This document shows, in pieces, positions 36,466 to 44,767 of a DNA stretch of 64,000 bases. Numbering within the stretch: position 1 is the first letter of the stretch; each line of letters opens with the position of its first letter. The notes under the pieces are model-generated. The model was not told the DNA's origin and did no database searches. It saw only the letters and a program-made list of their open reading frames with translations. Origin of the DNA: CAIUMH01 sp963758555 (GTDB lineage Bacteria > Actinomycetota > Acidimicrobiia > Acidimicrobiales > RAAP-2); the NCBI GenBank assembly GCA_963758555.1, contig CAVWVW010000003.1, positions 1,798,001-1,862,000 of the forward strand, given 5' to 3'. The position numbers and the translations under genes are program-made.

Positions 36466-37062
36466 ATGACCATCGAGCGAACCGCATCGCTCGCTCCCCC
36501 TCCCGACGCAGAGCCTGGCTCTGACCCCGAGCTCATCGTCAGCGACCAGCGACGAGCCCGGCTCAACGTCGCCCTGGCACTCGGCGGTGCCGTCGTGCTC
36601 CTGATGGTCATGGCGGCGTGGCTCACGTTCTTCCACCAGAGCGCCACCACGTCCTCCATGGACATGGAAGGCGCGGCCATGGGCCCGTCGGTCTGCGCGG
36701 TGCTGCCCCCGGGTGTCGTCGACCAGGCGCTCGGCCAGCGAGCAGCTGCGCCGACCTCCACGACGACCGAGCAGACCACCACGTGCACCTACCGGCTCGG
36801 AGCAGAGCCCGCTGGTCTCGTCGTCACCTACGCGATGGCGGTCAGCCCGGAGTCCTTCGCCCGCTCGGTCAGCTCCCTGCGAGCCCTCGGGCACGTCTCG
36901 CCCATCGCCGCGCTCGGGGAGCAAGCCTTCGGCGCAGAGCACGCCCGTGACGGGCGCACCACCGTCGTCGTGCGGCACCACGGCAACGTCGTCCGGGTCG
37001 AGACGACCGCGCCGCTGGCAGCGGCCACCAGGCTCGCCGCGATCGTCACCCCACAGCTCTGA
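36466..37062 (+). CDS. Single-pass membrane protein with DUF3558-like outer domain
   Basis: 198 residues. A cytoplasmic N-terminal tail of about 32 residues, a membrane helix (LNVALALGGAVVLLMVMAAW) and an outer domain with a probable disulfide pair (SVCAVLPPGVVDQAL and TTTCTYRLG). The Cys pattern and ending (VVVRHHGNVVRVETTAP) resemble DUF3558-like sensor or lipoprotein domains. GGAGGG sets the ATG at 36466. Function unknown. Confidence 0.6.
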   Translation: MTIERTASLAPPPDAEPGSDPELIVSDQRRARLNVALALGGAVVLLMVMAAWLTFFHQSATTSSMDMEGAAMGPSVCAVLPPGVVDQALGQRAAAPTSTTTEQTTTCTYRLGAEPAGLVVTYAMAVSPESFARSVSSLRALGHVSPIAALGEQAFGAEHARDGRTTVVVRHHGNVVRVETTAPLAAATRLAAIVTPQL

Positions 37063-37112
37063 GCCTGGAGCCCGACGCCCGCCGGACCACCTCGGCGAAC
37101 AGGGCGAACCGC

Positions 37113-37118
37113 TAGGTT
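37113..37118 (+). promoter_or_regulatory. -10 box TAGGTT, 7 nt before ATG 37126 (leaderless)
   Basis: TAGGTT, seven bases, ATG; no ribosome-binding site between. Confidence 0.55.
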
Positions 37119-37125
37119 GCCGTCC

Positions 37126-37872
37126 ATGGACACCGCAGAGCTCGCCCACGAGATCGCCGCTCCCATCGGGAGGGCAGGCATGGCCTACTACTTCTGTCCC
37201 GCCGCCAAGACCAAGGCTGGCGACCTCGGGATCGACCTGTTCTCCTTCTACGCCACGGGTCGAGGTGGCGTCATGGGCGACGTCGACCCCAAGGCCGTCG
37301 AAGCGGCGTTCTGGTTCTTCAAAGACGGTCTGATCGAGAGCTTGGTCGTCCAGGGCCAGCGGACCCTCACCCTGACGGCGGCGGCCGATGCTCACCTCGA
37401 GGTGGCAACCGAGCTCGCCCACCTGACGCTCGGTGGCGTGGACCGGGCGACCCTGGAGGCCTTCGTGGAGGCGGCACGGAGCCTTGGGGCATCGCTGCCG
37501 CTCGGGTGCTGGCCGCTCGTCGACGGCTTCGTCGCTCGGGTGGACGGTCTCGACCTCGAGGCCGAGGCCTACCTGTGGATCGTGGTGCTCCGCGAGCTGC
37601 GCGGCGGGCTCCACATCGACGCCACCATCGCCGAGGGGGTGAGCCCGGCGGCCGCCTGCCAGCTCGATCGGCAAGGAATCTCCTATGAGATGCACGGCTT
37701 CGGCGACGCCGACCGCAGCGACGAGACCCCTGAGCTCACCGCGCAGTGGGAGGCGGCAGAGGCCGAGACCACGGCAACCATGGCCGAGCTGCTCTCGGTG
37801 CTCAGCGAGGCGCAGCGCGCTGCGCTGGCGGCGGGCACCAAGGCGATCACCGACGCGGTGGGGTCGCTCTGA
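37126..37872 (+). CDS. SCO6745 family protein
   Basis: 248 residues matching the actinobacterial SCO6745 family: MDTAELAHEIAAPIGRAGMA, YYFCPAAKTKAGDLGIDLFS, FYATGRGGVMGDVDPKAVEA and AYLWIVVLRELRGGLHIDA. Mostly helical, no membrane segment. Function is unknown. The start is set by the leaderless -10 box. The LLM oxidoreductase gene begins one base after its stop, so they form an operon and may share a pathway. Confidence 0.85.
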   Translation: MDTAELAHEIAAPIGRAGMAYYFCPAAKTKAGDLGIDLFSFYATGRGGVMGDVDPKAVEAAFWFFKDGLIESLVVQGQRTLTLTAAADAHLEVATELAHLTLGGVDRATLEAFVEAARSLGASLPLGCWPLVDGFVARVDGLDLEAEAYLWIVVLRELRGGLHIDATIAEGVSPAAACQLDRQGISYEMHGFGDADRSDETPELTAQWEAAEAETTATMAELLSVLSEAQRAALAAGTKAITDAVGSL

Positions 37873-37873
37873 G

Positions 37874-38803
37874 ATGAAGCTGCGGATCTTCGTCGAGCCC
37901 CAGCAGGGTGCGACCTACGACGACCAGCTCGGTGCGGCTCTCGCCGCGGAGGCGGCGGGCTTCGATGCCTTCTTCCGCTCGGACCACTTCCTCACCATCG
38001 GCGGGCCGCCGACCGCCCCTGGCCCGACCGATGCGTGGGTCACCCTCGGCGCCTTGGCTCGGGAGACCTCGACCATCCGCTTGGGCACGCTGGTCACCTC
38101 GGCGACCTTCCGGCACCCAGGGCTCTTGGCCGTGGCGGTCGCCCAGGTCGACCAGATGAGCGGCGGTCGGATCGAGCTCGGCCTCGGAGCCGGCTGGTAC
38201 GACGACGAGCACCGAGCAGCGGGCGTCCCCTTCCCCCCGATGAAGGAGCGCTTCGAGATCCTCGAAGAGCAGCTGGCCATCGTCACCGGGCTCTTCGCCA
38301 CCAGCTCACCGGGCACGTTCAGCTTCTCAGGCGAGCACTTCGAGCTCGCCGACTCTCCGGCGCTCCCCCATCCCGTCCAAGCGGGCGGCATCCCGATCAT
38401 CGTGGGCGGGGGCGGCCCCCAGCGGACCCCGTCGCTGGCTGCTCGCTTCGCCGACGAGTTCAACACGCCCTTCCTCCAGCCGCCCGATGCCGAGGCCCAG
38501 TTCGGCCGCATCAGGCACGCCTGCGAGGCAGCCGGGCGCGACCCCTCATCGATCCGCCTCACCTCGACGGTGGTGGTCTGCTGCGGCGAGGACAAGGCGA
38601 CCCAGGAACGCCGAGCCGCGGCGATGGGCCGTGAGCTCGACGAGCTGCGCGCCCACGGGGCGGCGGGCTCCCCCGCCGAGGTCGCCGAGCGGCTTGGCTC
38701 CTATCGCGACGCCGGCGCCGAGGTCCTCTACCTGCAGATCCTCGACATGGGCGACCACGACCACCTTCGGCTGCTCGCCCACGAGGTCGCTCCCCTGCTC
38801 TGA
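37874..38803 (+). CDS. LLM-class (F420-dependent) oxidoreductase
   Basis: 309 residues. Luciferase-like TIM barrel: MKLRIFVEPQQGATYDDQLG, FDAFFRSDHFLTIGG, IRLGTLVTSATFRHPGLLAV, GGRIELGLGAGWYDDEH and IPIIVGGGGPQRTPSLAAR. The wording matches the TIGR03560 F420-dependent group of actinobacteria. It moves hydride from F420H2 (or FMNH2) to an unknown substrate. Follows the SCO6745-like gene directly. Confidence 0.9.
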   Translation: MKLRIFVEPQQGATYDDQLGAALAAEAAGFDAFFRSDHFLTIGGPPTAPGPTDAWVTLGALARETSTIRLGTLVTSATFRHPGLLAVAVAQVDQMSGGRIELGLGAGWYDDEHRAAGVPFPPMKERFEILEEQLAIVTGLFATSSPGTFSFSGEHFELADSPALPHPVQAGGIPIIVGGGGPQRTPSLAARFADEFNTPFLQPPDAEAQFGRIRHACEAAGRDPSSIRLTSTVVVCCGEDKATQERRAAAMGRELDELRAHGAAGSPAEVAERLGSYRDAGAEVLYLQILDMGDHDHLRLLAHEVAPLL

Positions 38804-38827
38804 GCGCCTCTTCGCTGGGTGCCCTGC

Positions 38828-40024
38828 TCAGCCAGCAGAGGGATCGTCGGCGTCGGCCGCCTCGATCTCCTCGCGGCTGATCCCCAGCATGAAGAGGACC
38901 GCATCGAGGAACGGCACGCTGAGCGCCGTGTCGGCCGCCTCGCGGACCGCGGGGTGGGCGTTGAAGGCGATCCCGAGCCCGGCCGCCGAGAGCATGTCGA
39001 TGTCGTTGGCACCGTCCCCGACCGCCACCGTCTGCGCGATGGGCACGTCGAGCTCCTCGGCGAAGCGGCGAAGCGCGGTGGCCTTGGCGGCTCGATCGAT
39101 GACCGGACCGGCCAGGCGGCCGGTGAGTCGGCCGTCGACGACCTCCAAGGTGTTGGCCGCCGCACGATGGATGCCCAGCTCGTCGAGCAGGGGACGGAGC
39201 ACCTCGAGGAAGCCTCCTGAGACGACCGCGGTCTGGTAGCCGAGCCGCTGCAGGGTCCGCACCAGCGTGCGAGCCCCCGGCATCAGCTCGAGCTCTTCGC
39301 TCACCGCGGTGACGTCCTCGGCGCTGAGCCCCTTGAGGAGCGCCACTCGCTCTTCAAGCGCGGTGGTGAAATCGACAGCGCCCGCCATCGCCGCCTCGGT
39401 GATCGCCGCCACCTGCGCCTCAAGCCCGAGCCGGGCGGCGAGCCGATCGATGACCTCGCCCTGGATCAAGGTCGAGTCGGCGTCCATCACGATCAGGCGC
39501 TTGGCTCGACGACCGAGACCGGCTCGCTGGACGGCGACGTCCAAGCTGAGGGTGACCGCCACCTCACCGAGGGCGGTGCGCAGCTGGTCGTGCGCTGAGC
39601 CCCGCACGATCAGCTCGTAGCTCTGGACCGGGTACGTGGCCAGGCGGACGATCCGCTCGCAGTCACCGCCGCACTTGGCGATCGAGCCGAAGACCCCGGC
39701 GAGCTGCTCGGGATCGATGCTCGGCGCCACCAGGGTCACGGCCAGGCGCCGCTCCTCTGGGGCGAGCCGCTCGGTGGTTAAGGCGACGTCGATGCTCACC
39801 GCTCCTTGGTCGTCGATCCCCGAGGAGGCCACCGCTTGCTCGAGCTGGGCGATGCCCACGCCCTCCTTGGGCTCAACCTCGGCGCAGAGCACCAGGTGGC
39901 CGCGGATGGTGATCTGGCCCACGTCGGTGATCTCGGCCGCCACCGAGCGCAGCGAGGTGAAGAACGCTGCAGCCAGACCAGGGCGGTCTCGCCCCGAGAT
40001 GGTCAAGAGGTAGCGGTGCGTCAT
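38828..40024 (-). CDS. serB: Phosphoserine phosphatase with N-terminal ACT domains
   Basis: 398 residues. Two ACT-like modules (about 1-170; LLTISGRDRPGLAAAFFTSL at the front) that commonly bind serine for feedback, then a HAD phosphatase: nucleophile LIVMDADSTLIQGEVIDRLA, motif TAVVSGGFLEVLRPLLDELG and VGDGANDIDMLSAAGLGIAF. Last step of serine synthesis. The ATG lies 7 nt after a TAGATT -10 box. Confidence 0.95.
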   Translation of the reverse strand: MTHRYLLTISGRDRPGLAAAFFTSLRSVAAEITDVGQITIRGHLVLCAEVEPKEGVGIAQLEQAVASSGIDDQGAVSIDVALTTERLAPEERRLAVTLVAPSIDPEQLAGVFGSIAKCGGDCERIVRLATYPVQSYELIVRGSAHDQLRTALGEVAVTLSLDVAVQRAGLGRRAKRLIVMDADSTLIQGEVIDRLAARLGLEAQVAAITEAAMAGAVDFTTALEERVALLKGLSAEDVTAVSEELELMPGARTLVRTLQRLGYQTAVVSGGFLEVLRPLLDELGIHRAAANTLEVVDGRLTGRLAGPVIDRAAKATALRRFAEELDVPIAQTVAVGDGANDIDMLSAAGLGIAFNAHPAVREAADTALSVPFLDAVLFMLGISREEIEAADADDPSAG

Positions 40025-40031
40025 CAGGGCG

Positions 40032-40037
40032 AATCTA
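40032..40037 (-). promoter_or_regulatory. -10 box TAGATT, 7 nt before serB ATG (leaderless)
   Basis: Minus-strand TAGATT, seven bases, ATG at 40024. It lies at the very end of the acyltransferase gene, giving serB its own start. Confidence 0.55.
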
Positions 40038-40706
40038 GGTCACCTCAGCGTCGCCCAGATCCCGTTCGCCGAGCCAGCCGCGCCCTTCGACGTAGCGCTT
40101 GACCACCTTGGCGGGGACGCCGGCGAGCACCACGCGCGGCGGGAAGCTCCCTGAGACCACCGCCCCGGCGGCCACCGTCGTGTGCTCGCCGAGCTCGGTG
40201 CCCGGCAAGATCACCACGTTGGCCCCGAGCCAGCTGCCGCTCCCGATGCGCACCGCCGCCTCGACCGGCTGCTGGATGCCGATCGGCTGATCGACGTCGG
40301 TGTAGACGTGGTTCTGGTCGGTGATGTAGACGTAGGGCCCCGTCTGGATGTCGTCGCCGATCGTGATCGACCAGTGCCCGACGATGTGGCTGCCTCGCCC
40401 GATGATGCAGCGAGAGCCGATCTCGATCACCGGATCGGTGAGCATCTGCTGACCAGGTGCGATGCCGACGCTGATGGCCGTGTTCGGTCCGATCATGGTC
40501 TGCTCGCCGATCACCACCGAGTCCTGGTTGTAGATGACCCCTTGGGGCCAGAGCAGGGCGCTGCCGGCGCCGAAGGCGCCGAAGCGAGCGGCCTCCTCGT
40601 CGCCCGAGCCGATCATGCCGATCTCCGAGACGAGCGAGCTCCCCCACGAGAGGCCCCGCCTGAGCAGTCGTCGCAGAGAAGGGGACATGGAGCGAAGGGC
40701 TGTCAC
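40035..40706 (-). CDS. Hexapeptide-repeat acyltransferase
   Basis: 223 residues. Left-handed beta-helix repeats run from about 70 to 200: VVIGEQTMIGPNTAISVGIA, IEIGSRCIIGRGSHIVGHWS, IGSGSWLGANVVILPGTELG and EHTTVAAGAVVSGSFPPRVV. Such enzymes acetylate or acylate sugars or amino-acid derivatives using acetyl-CoA. I chose GTG 40706 because TAGCGT lies 8 nt upstream; a longer frame starts at 40772. It stops ten bases before serB on the same strand. The acceptor is unknown. Confidence 0.85.
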   Translation of the reverse strand: MTALRSMSPSLRRLLRRGLSWGSSLVSEIGMIGSGDEEAARFGAFGAGSALLWPQGVIYNQDSVVIGEQTMIGPNTAISVGIAPGQQMLTDPVIEIGSRCIIGRGSHIVGHWSITIGDDIQTGPYVYITDQNHVYTDVDQPIGIQQPVEAAVRIGSGSWLGANVVILPGTELGEHTTVAAGAVVSGSFPPRVVLAGVPAKVVKRYVEGRGWLGERDLGDAEVT

Positions 40707-40714
40707 AACGAATG

Positions 40715-40720
40715 ACGCTA
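40715..40720 (-). promoter_or_regulatory. -10 box TAGCGT, 8 nt before GTG 40706 (leaderless)
   Basis: Minus-strand TAGCGT, eight bases, GTG; no ribosome-binding site. Confidence 0.45.
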
Positions 40721-40875
40721 GGCGAACGCCGAGACCTCCCGAAGGGCCTATCCTCCTCTCAGCTTCGACCACCCTCTACGGTCGTAGCCGACGAAGTTCC
40801 TCCGGGCCATGGGCGCCGTCAGCGCCCGGGAGACCCTGAGCACAGCTTGAGAAGGACCCGAGGAGGCCCAGCCGA

Positions 40876-41949
40876 ATGCATGCCCGCCGCACACTCACCG
40901 CCACCGCCGTGATCCTCTGCGGCTCACTGGCGCTGACGGCCTGCTCGTCAAGCTCTGCCGCCAAGAAGAAGAAGCCGGTGGCCACGACCACGACGACCGC
41001 CGCCGCCCTCTGCCCGCTGACGGGCACCCCCGCGCCGAACAACGCCGTCCCGCAGCGACCCGCCATCGGCGTCAAGGTCGACAACTACTCAGCGGCCCGT
41101 CCCCAGAGCGGGCTCGATGCGGCGGACATCGTCTTCGAAGAGCCCGTCGAAGGGGGCATCACCCGCTACAACGCCGTCTTCCAGTGCTCGAACGCCTCAT
41201 CGATCGGACCGGTCCGCTCGGCTCGCCAGATCGACATCGGGATCGAGTCGATGTTCGCCAACGCACCGCTCGCTCACATCGGCGGCATCGACCCGGTGCT
41301 CGCCAACATCAACGCCTCGGGCATCCCGAACCTCGATCTCGGCAACTTCGCAGGCTCCTTCACCCGCTCGAACGACCGCTATGCGCCGTACAACGCGTAC
41401 ACCTCGACGACGCAGCTCTACGCCCTCGTGCCCAAGCTGACCACGCCTCCGACGCCCGTGTACACCTACTCGACCTCACCGTCGAACAAGGGCACGGCCG
41501 TCACCAGCGTGAACGTGGACTTCTCCGACCAGTCCAACGTCACGTGGAACTGGAACGCCTCGACGAGCACGTGGCTCCGCTTCTACGACGGCACGCAGGC
41601 TGACATGCTCTCGAACGGCGTGCAGAACCAGGCACAGAACGTGATCGTCCAGACGGTGAACGTGACCTACGGCCCGTGGCTCGAGAACTCTGAAGGTGGC
41701 CTTGAGGTCCAAGCCCAGCTCTCGGGCACTTCCGGCCCCGCCCAGGTCTTCCGCAACGGGATCCAGATCACGGGGACCTGGTCACGGGGCTCGGCCAGCT
41801 CGCCGACCGTCTTCAAGGACGCCTCGGGCAAGGTGATCACGATGGCCCCAGGACGCACCTGGGTTGAGCTGCTGCCCTCGACGGCCAGCAGCTCGGTCGT
41901 CGCAGCACCGGTGGTGGCGACCACCACCACGACGACCAAGAAGAAGTAG
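40876..41949 (+). CDS. DUF3048 (YerB-like) lipoprotein
   Basis: 357 residues. Signal and lipobox VILCGSLALTACSSS, then a basic and Thr-rich linker. The folded part shows RPAIGVKVDNYSAARPQSGL, AADIVFEEPVEGGITRYNAV and IGPVRSARQIDI, the DUF3048 hallmarks, and ends with MAPGRTWVELLP plus a Thr/Lys tail. GAGGAGG precedes the ATG. It should be anchored outside the membrane; function is unknown, with a cell-wall link suspected for the family. Confidence 0.92.
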   Translation: MHARRTLTATAVILCGSLALTACSSSSAAKKKKPVATTTTTAAALCPLTGTPAPNNAVPQRPAIGVKVDNYSAARPQSGLDAADIVFEEPVEGGITRYNAVFQCSNASSIGPVRSARQIDIGIESMFANAPLAHIGGIDPVLANINASGIPNLDLGNFAGSFTRSNDRYAPYNAYTSTTQLYALVPKLTTPPTPVYTYSTSPSNKGTAVTSVNVDFSDQSNVTWNWNASTSTWLRFYDGTQADMLSNGVQNQAQNVIVQTVNVTYGPWLENSEGGLEVQAQLSGTSGPAQVFRNGIQITGTWSRGSASSPTVFKDASGKVITMAPGRTWVELLPSTASSSVVAAPVVATTTTTTKKK

Positions 41950-42034
41950 CAGCGCCGAGCTCTCAGCTCGCCCAGCGAGCGAGGACCCTCACGCACCTCG
42001 AGCGGCGGCTCGGCGAACGGCTGAGATGTCCCGG

Positions 42035-42058
42035 AGGCCCTGAGGCCCTGAGGCCCTG
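42035..42058. repeat. Three tandem copies of AGGCCCTG
   Basis: Perfect 8-bp units at 42035-42042, 42043-42050 and 42051-42058, in the short gap between convergent ends of the DUF3048 gene and recA. Copy number may vary between strains. Confidence 0.6.
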
Positions 42059-42063
42059 GCAGC

Positions 42064-43134
42064 TCAGTCCAGTGAGATCGGCACGTCGTCGGGGTGGACC
42101 TCGGGAACCGCGTCTGCAGCCTCGTCAGCCTCTGACGCCGGAGGGCCCGCCAGGTGCTCGCGCACCCGCTGGTCGATCTCTGCCATGAGCTGTGGGTTCT
42201 CCGTGAGGAACGTCTTCACGTTCTCTCGACCCTGACCGAGCTGCTCGCCCTCATAGGTGAACCAGGCTCCCGCCTTCTTCACGAAGCCGAGATCGACGGC
42301 GACGTCGAGGAGCGAGCCCTCTCGGCTGATGCCCTTGCCGTACATGATGTCGAACTCGGCTTGCTTGAACGGCGAGCCGACCTTGTTCTTCGCCACCTTG
42401 GCCCGTGTGCGGTTGCCGACGATCTCGGTGCCGTCCTTGATCGACTCGATCCGTCGGATGTCGATGCGAACCGAGGAGTAGAACTTGAGCGCACGGCCAC
42501 CAGGGGTCACCTCAGGCGAGCCGTAGATGACGCCGATCTTCTCGCGCAGCTGGTTGATGAAGATGCAGATCGTGTTGGACTTGCTCAGGTTCCCGGTGAT
42601 CTTGCGGAGCGCTTGGGACATCAGCCGAGCCTGGAGGCCCACGTGGGTGTCTCCCATCTCGCCTTCGATCTCCGCCCTCGGGGTGAGCGCCGCCACCGAG
42701 TCGATGACGATGACGTCGAGTGCGCCCGAGCGGATGAGCATGTCGGTGATCTCCAGCGCCTGCTCTCCCGTGTCGGGCTGCGAGATCAGCAGGTCGTCGA
42801 TGTTCACCCCGATGGCCGCCGCGTAGACAGGGTCCATGGCGTGCTCCGCATCGATGTAGGCGCATGCCCCGCCGTTGCGCTGGGCCTCAGCCACCACGTG
42901 CGTGGCCAGCGTCGTCTTTCCTGAGGACTCCGGTCCGTAGATCTCGACGATCCGGCCCCGAGGGAGCCCACCGACGCCCAAGGCGAGGTCCAAGCTGAGC
43001 GCACCAGTCGAGATGACCTCGATGTCCATGGACGTCTTGTCGCCCATGCGCATGATCGAGCCCTTGCCGAACTGCTTCTCGATCTGGCCCAGGGCCATGT
43101 CGAGCGCCTTGGTCCTGTCGTCCTGCTGCGCCAT
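42064..43134 (-). CDS. recA: Recombinase RecA
   Basis: 356 residues, no intein. Walker A IYGPESSGKTTLATHVV, Walker B VIVIDSVAALTPRAEIEGEM, L2 region FINQLREKIGVIYGSPEVTP and GGRALKFYSSVRIDIRRIES. Homologous recombination and SOS co-protease. Its promoter contains a LexA box (43234-43247). No recX follows; the downstream gene is convergent, unlike in many actinobacteria where recX follows recA. Confidence 0.99.
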   Translation of the reverse strand: MAQQDDRTKALDMALGQIEKQFGKGSIMRMGDKTSMDIEVISTGALSLDLALGVGGLPRGRIVEIYGPESSGKTTLATHVVAEAQRNGGACAYIDAEHAMDPVYAAAIGVNIDDLLISQPDTGEQALEITDMLIRSGALDVIVIDSVAALTPRAEIEGEMGDTHVGLQARLMSQALRKITGNLSKSNTICIFINQLREKIGVIYGSPEVTPGGRALKFYSSVRIDIRRIESIKDGTEIVGNRTRAKVAKNKVGSPFKQAEFDIMYGKGISREGSLLDVAVDLGFVKKAGAWFTYEGEQLGQGRENVKTFLTENPQLMAEIDQRVREHLAGPPASEADEAADAVPEVHPDDVPISLD

Positions 43135-43224
43135 CTCGTCGCTCCTTCGCTGCTTGCTTGCTGGTCGGCACCCTAGAGAGGGGTTGTGTCACCGCCGCTC
43201 GAGGGCTCCTCCGCCGTGGCTGTC

Positions 43225-43253
43225 ACTCTAGAGCGAACAGGTGTTCGTGTCGA
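43225..43253 (-). promoter_or_regulatory. recA promoter with LexA (SOS) box in its spacer
   Basis: Minus strand: -35 TCGACA (43253-43248), 17-nt spacer, -10 TAGAGT (43230-43225). The spacer holds CGAACACCTGTTCG (43247-43234), an exact CGAAC-N4-GTTCG LexA box of the actinobacterial kind. Bound LexA would cover both promoter elements. Confidence 0.85.
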
Positions 43254-43309
43254 GGATCCTGGAGGCGCTCCTCCGATCTTGCCTCACCCACGCGTCTCGC
43301 TCGGGGACC

Positions 43310-43835
43310 TCAGGCCACCGCGCCCCCGAAGGGAGCGTGATGGATGAGGTCGTAGGCCGAGCCCTCGGGTCCAGGGCTCGACTCGATCAGCACGACCGAC
43401 CCAGGCGTGAAGCTGGTCTCGAGCCCTTGGCCCACGAGCTGCCCGGGCAGAGCGCTCGAGCGCCGGAGCCGAGCCAGCGTCAGGTGGCCGTAGAAGGGCT
43501 CGTCGCGTGTCCCCAGGCGACCAGCCAGTGCCTCGTCGAGCGCGTCGGCCAGCTCGTCGACGCCGTGAGCAGGCACCACCAGCGTCCCGTCTCGACCCAG
43601 GCGCTCGGTCGAGGGACCCAGCGTGATGAGCGGTGGGGCGAACAGCGCCGCCGTCTCGTCCGTCGCGTCGAGCAGCGTCGCCTTGGTCGACTCGTCGCTG
43701 AGGGCGCAGTAGCGGAGGGTCACGTGCCAGCGTCGCTCTGGCTCCCAGCGAACGCCGTCGAGCGCTGCCGCGCTCGAAGCTGCGCAGCGCGGCGAGGCCG
43801 ACCCCGCTCGGCAGCAGACCCACGAAGAGAGACAT
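43310..43835 (-). CDS. thpR: RNA 2',3'-cyclic phosphodiesterase (2H family), one +1 frameshift
   Basis: 174 residues if one base near 43765-43778 is skipped. Frame 1 begins MSLFVGLLPSGVGLAALRSF; frame 2 continues AAALDGVRWEPERRWHVTLR and ends DLIHHAPFGGAVA. The two catalytic H-x-T motifs are HVTLRY and HLTLARL. The family opens 2',3'-cyclic RNA ends (formerly called 2'-5' RNA ligase). The ATG lies 8 nt after a TAGCGT box. It sits between the DUF429-like gene and recA. Confidence 0.88.
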
Positions 43836-43843
43836 CCCTCCCG

Positions 43844-43849
43844 ACGCTA
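43844..43849 (-). promoter_or_regulatory. -10 box TAGCGT, 8 nt before thpR ATG
   Basis: Minus-strand TAGCGT, then CGGGAGGG directly against the ATG. The purine run is too close to act as a normal ribosome site, so a leaderless start is likelier. Confidence 0.45.
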
Positions 43850-43870
43850 TCGGCGCCTCGCACCACCCGG

Positions 43871-44767
43871 TCAAGGGATCCCGAGCGTCCAACCCTCCTC
43901 GGCGACGATCTCGCGCTTGGCGGTCGTGGAGAGCCCGAGCAGCGACGCCGGCGCCAGCATGGCGGCTCGCCCGTCAACCCCCGCTGCTCGAAGCGCCCGG
44001 AGCGTCCCTCGCACCTGAGCCTGATCGCGGACCTGGTCGCGCTCGGCTCGCCAGGCGAAGAGCCCATGCCAGGTCTCGGCCAGCACCACGTCAGCGAGGC
44101 CGTCGCCGATGCCGTCGAAGGGCCAGACGGCCAGCCGCTCGCCCAGCCGTTGCCGGAGCCGCTCTAGGTAGGGCAGGCAGGTGAGCATCTGACCGCCGAC
44201 GGCGCCCTTGCCCACCAGCATCCAGTTCGAGATGACGCCCGGCCCCGCCAGCAGCTCACAGCGCCGCAGCGCCGGGAGCGGGTTGGGGGCCAGGCCGGGG
44301 ACGGCGACGTTGCGGATGGGCAGGTGCCGATAGACGTCGTAGGCAGCAGGGATGGGACGCCCCCAGAAGCAGCGCACGCCGGCCTCGGCGTTGAGCGCGT
44401 CGGCGACCGCGAAGCGGTTGTTGGCGTTCGCCTCGTCGTCGGTCACCCGGGCCTCGAGCGTCGACCAGAGCGCTCGCCACCCGGGCCGGCCCCTCAGCCC
44501 CAGCGTCGCCGCCGCGCCGAAGGGCAGACCGAAGGAGACGTCGAGGGCGATGAGCACGCGCCGCTCTGCAGCGAGCGAGCGCTCGAGCTGAGCCTCGATG
44601 ATCGCCATGGCCCCCTGGCGGGTCGGTGCGTTCTTCGTCCTGAGCGCGCCTGGCTCGACCAACGAGCCCCACGAGACCCAGCAGCTGTCAGCTCCCGTCG
44701 TCGGGGACGAGGCCGCCGACCAGTCCACGACGATGGCGTCGTCGAACTCGCCCGCTCGTCGCGTCAC
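43871..44767 (-). CDS. DUF429-like/RNase H-fold protein, unknown function
   Basis: 298 residues. It starts with an RNase H-like strand FDDAIVVDWSAASSPTTGAD and continues RVLIALDVSFGLPFGAAATL, FWGRPIPAAYDVYRHLPIRN, VISNWMLVGKGAVGGQMLTC and AVWPFDGIGDGLADVVLAET. The acidic residues in VDWSA, ALDVSFG and DGIGD could be a metal site as in DUF429 proteins. Some relatives are labelled cobalamin or molybdopterin synthesis proteins without good reason. Its ATG overlaps the cinA stop (ATGA). It may act on nucleic acid or nucleotides, judging only from the fold and neighbours. Confidence 0.7.
   Translation of the reverse strand: MTRRAGEFDDAIVVDWSAASSPTTGADSCWVSWGSLVEPGALRTKNAPTRQGAMAIIEAQLERSLAAERRVLIALDVSFGLPFGAAATLGLRGRPGWRALWSTLEARVTDDEANANNRFAVADALNAEAGVRCFWGRPIPAAYDVYRHLPIRNVAVPGLAPNPLPALRRCELLAGPGVISNWMLVGKGAVGGQMLTCLPYLERLRQRLGERLAVWPFDGIGDGLADVVLAETWHGLFAWRAERDQVRDQAQVRGTLRALRAAGVDGRAAMLAPASLLGLSTTAKREIVAEEGWTLGIP

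Noticed and set aside
34333..37695. A 1120-codon open frame on the minus strand opposite the sulfatase and next two genes
   Set aside because: It mirrors the codon use of the plus-strand genes, has no domain and is His/Arg/Glu-rich. Long antisense frames are expected at this GC content.
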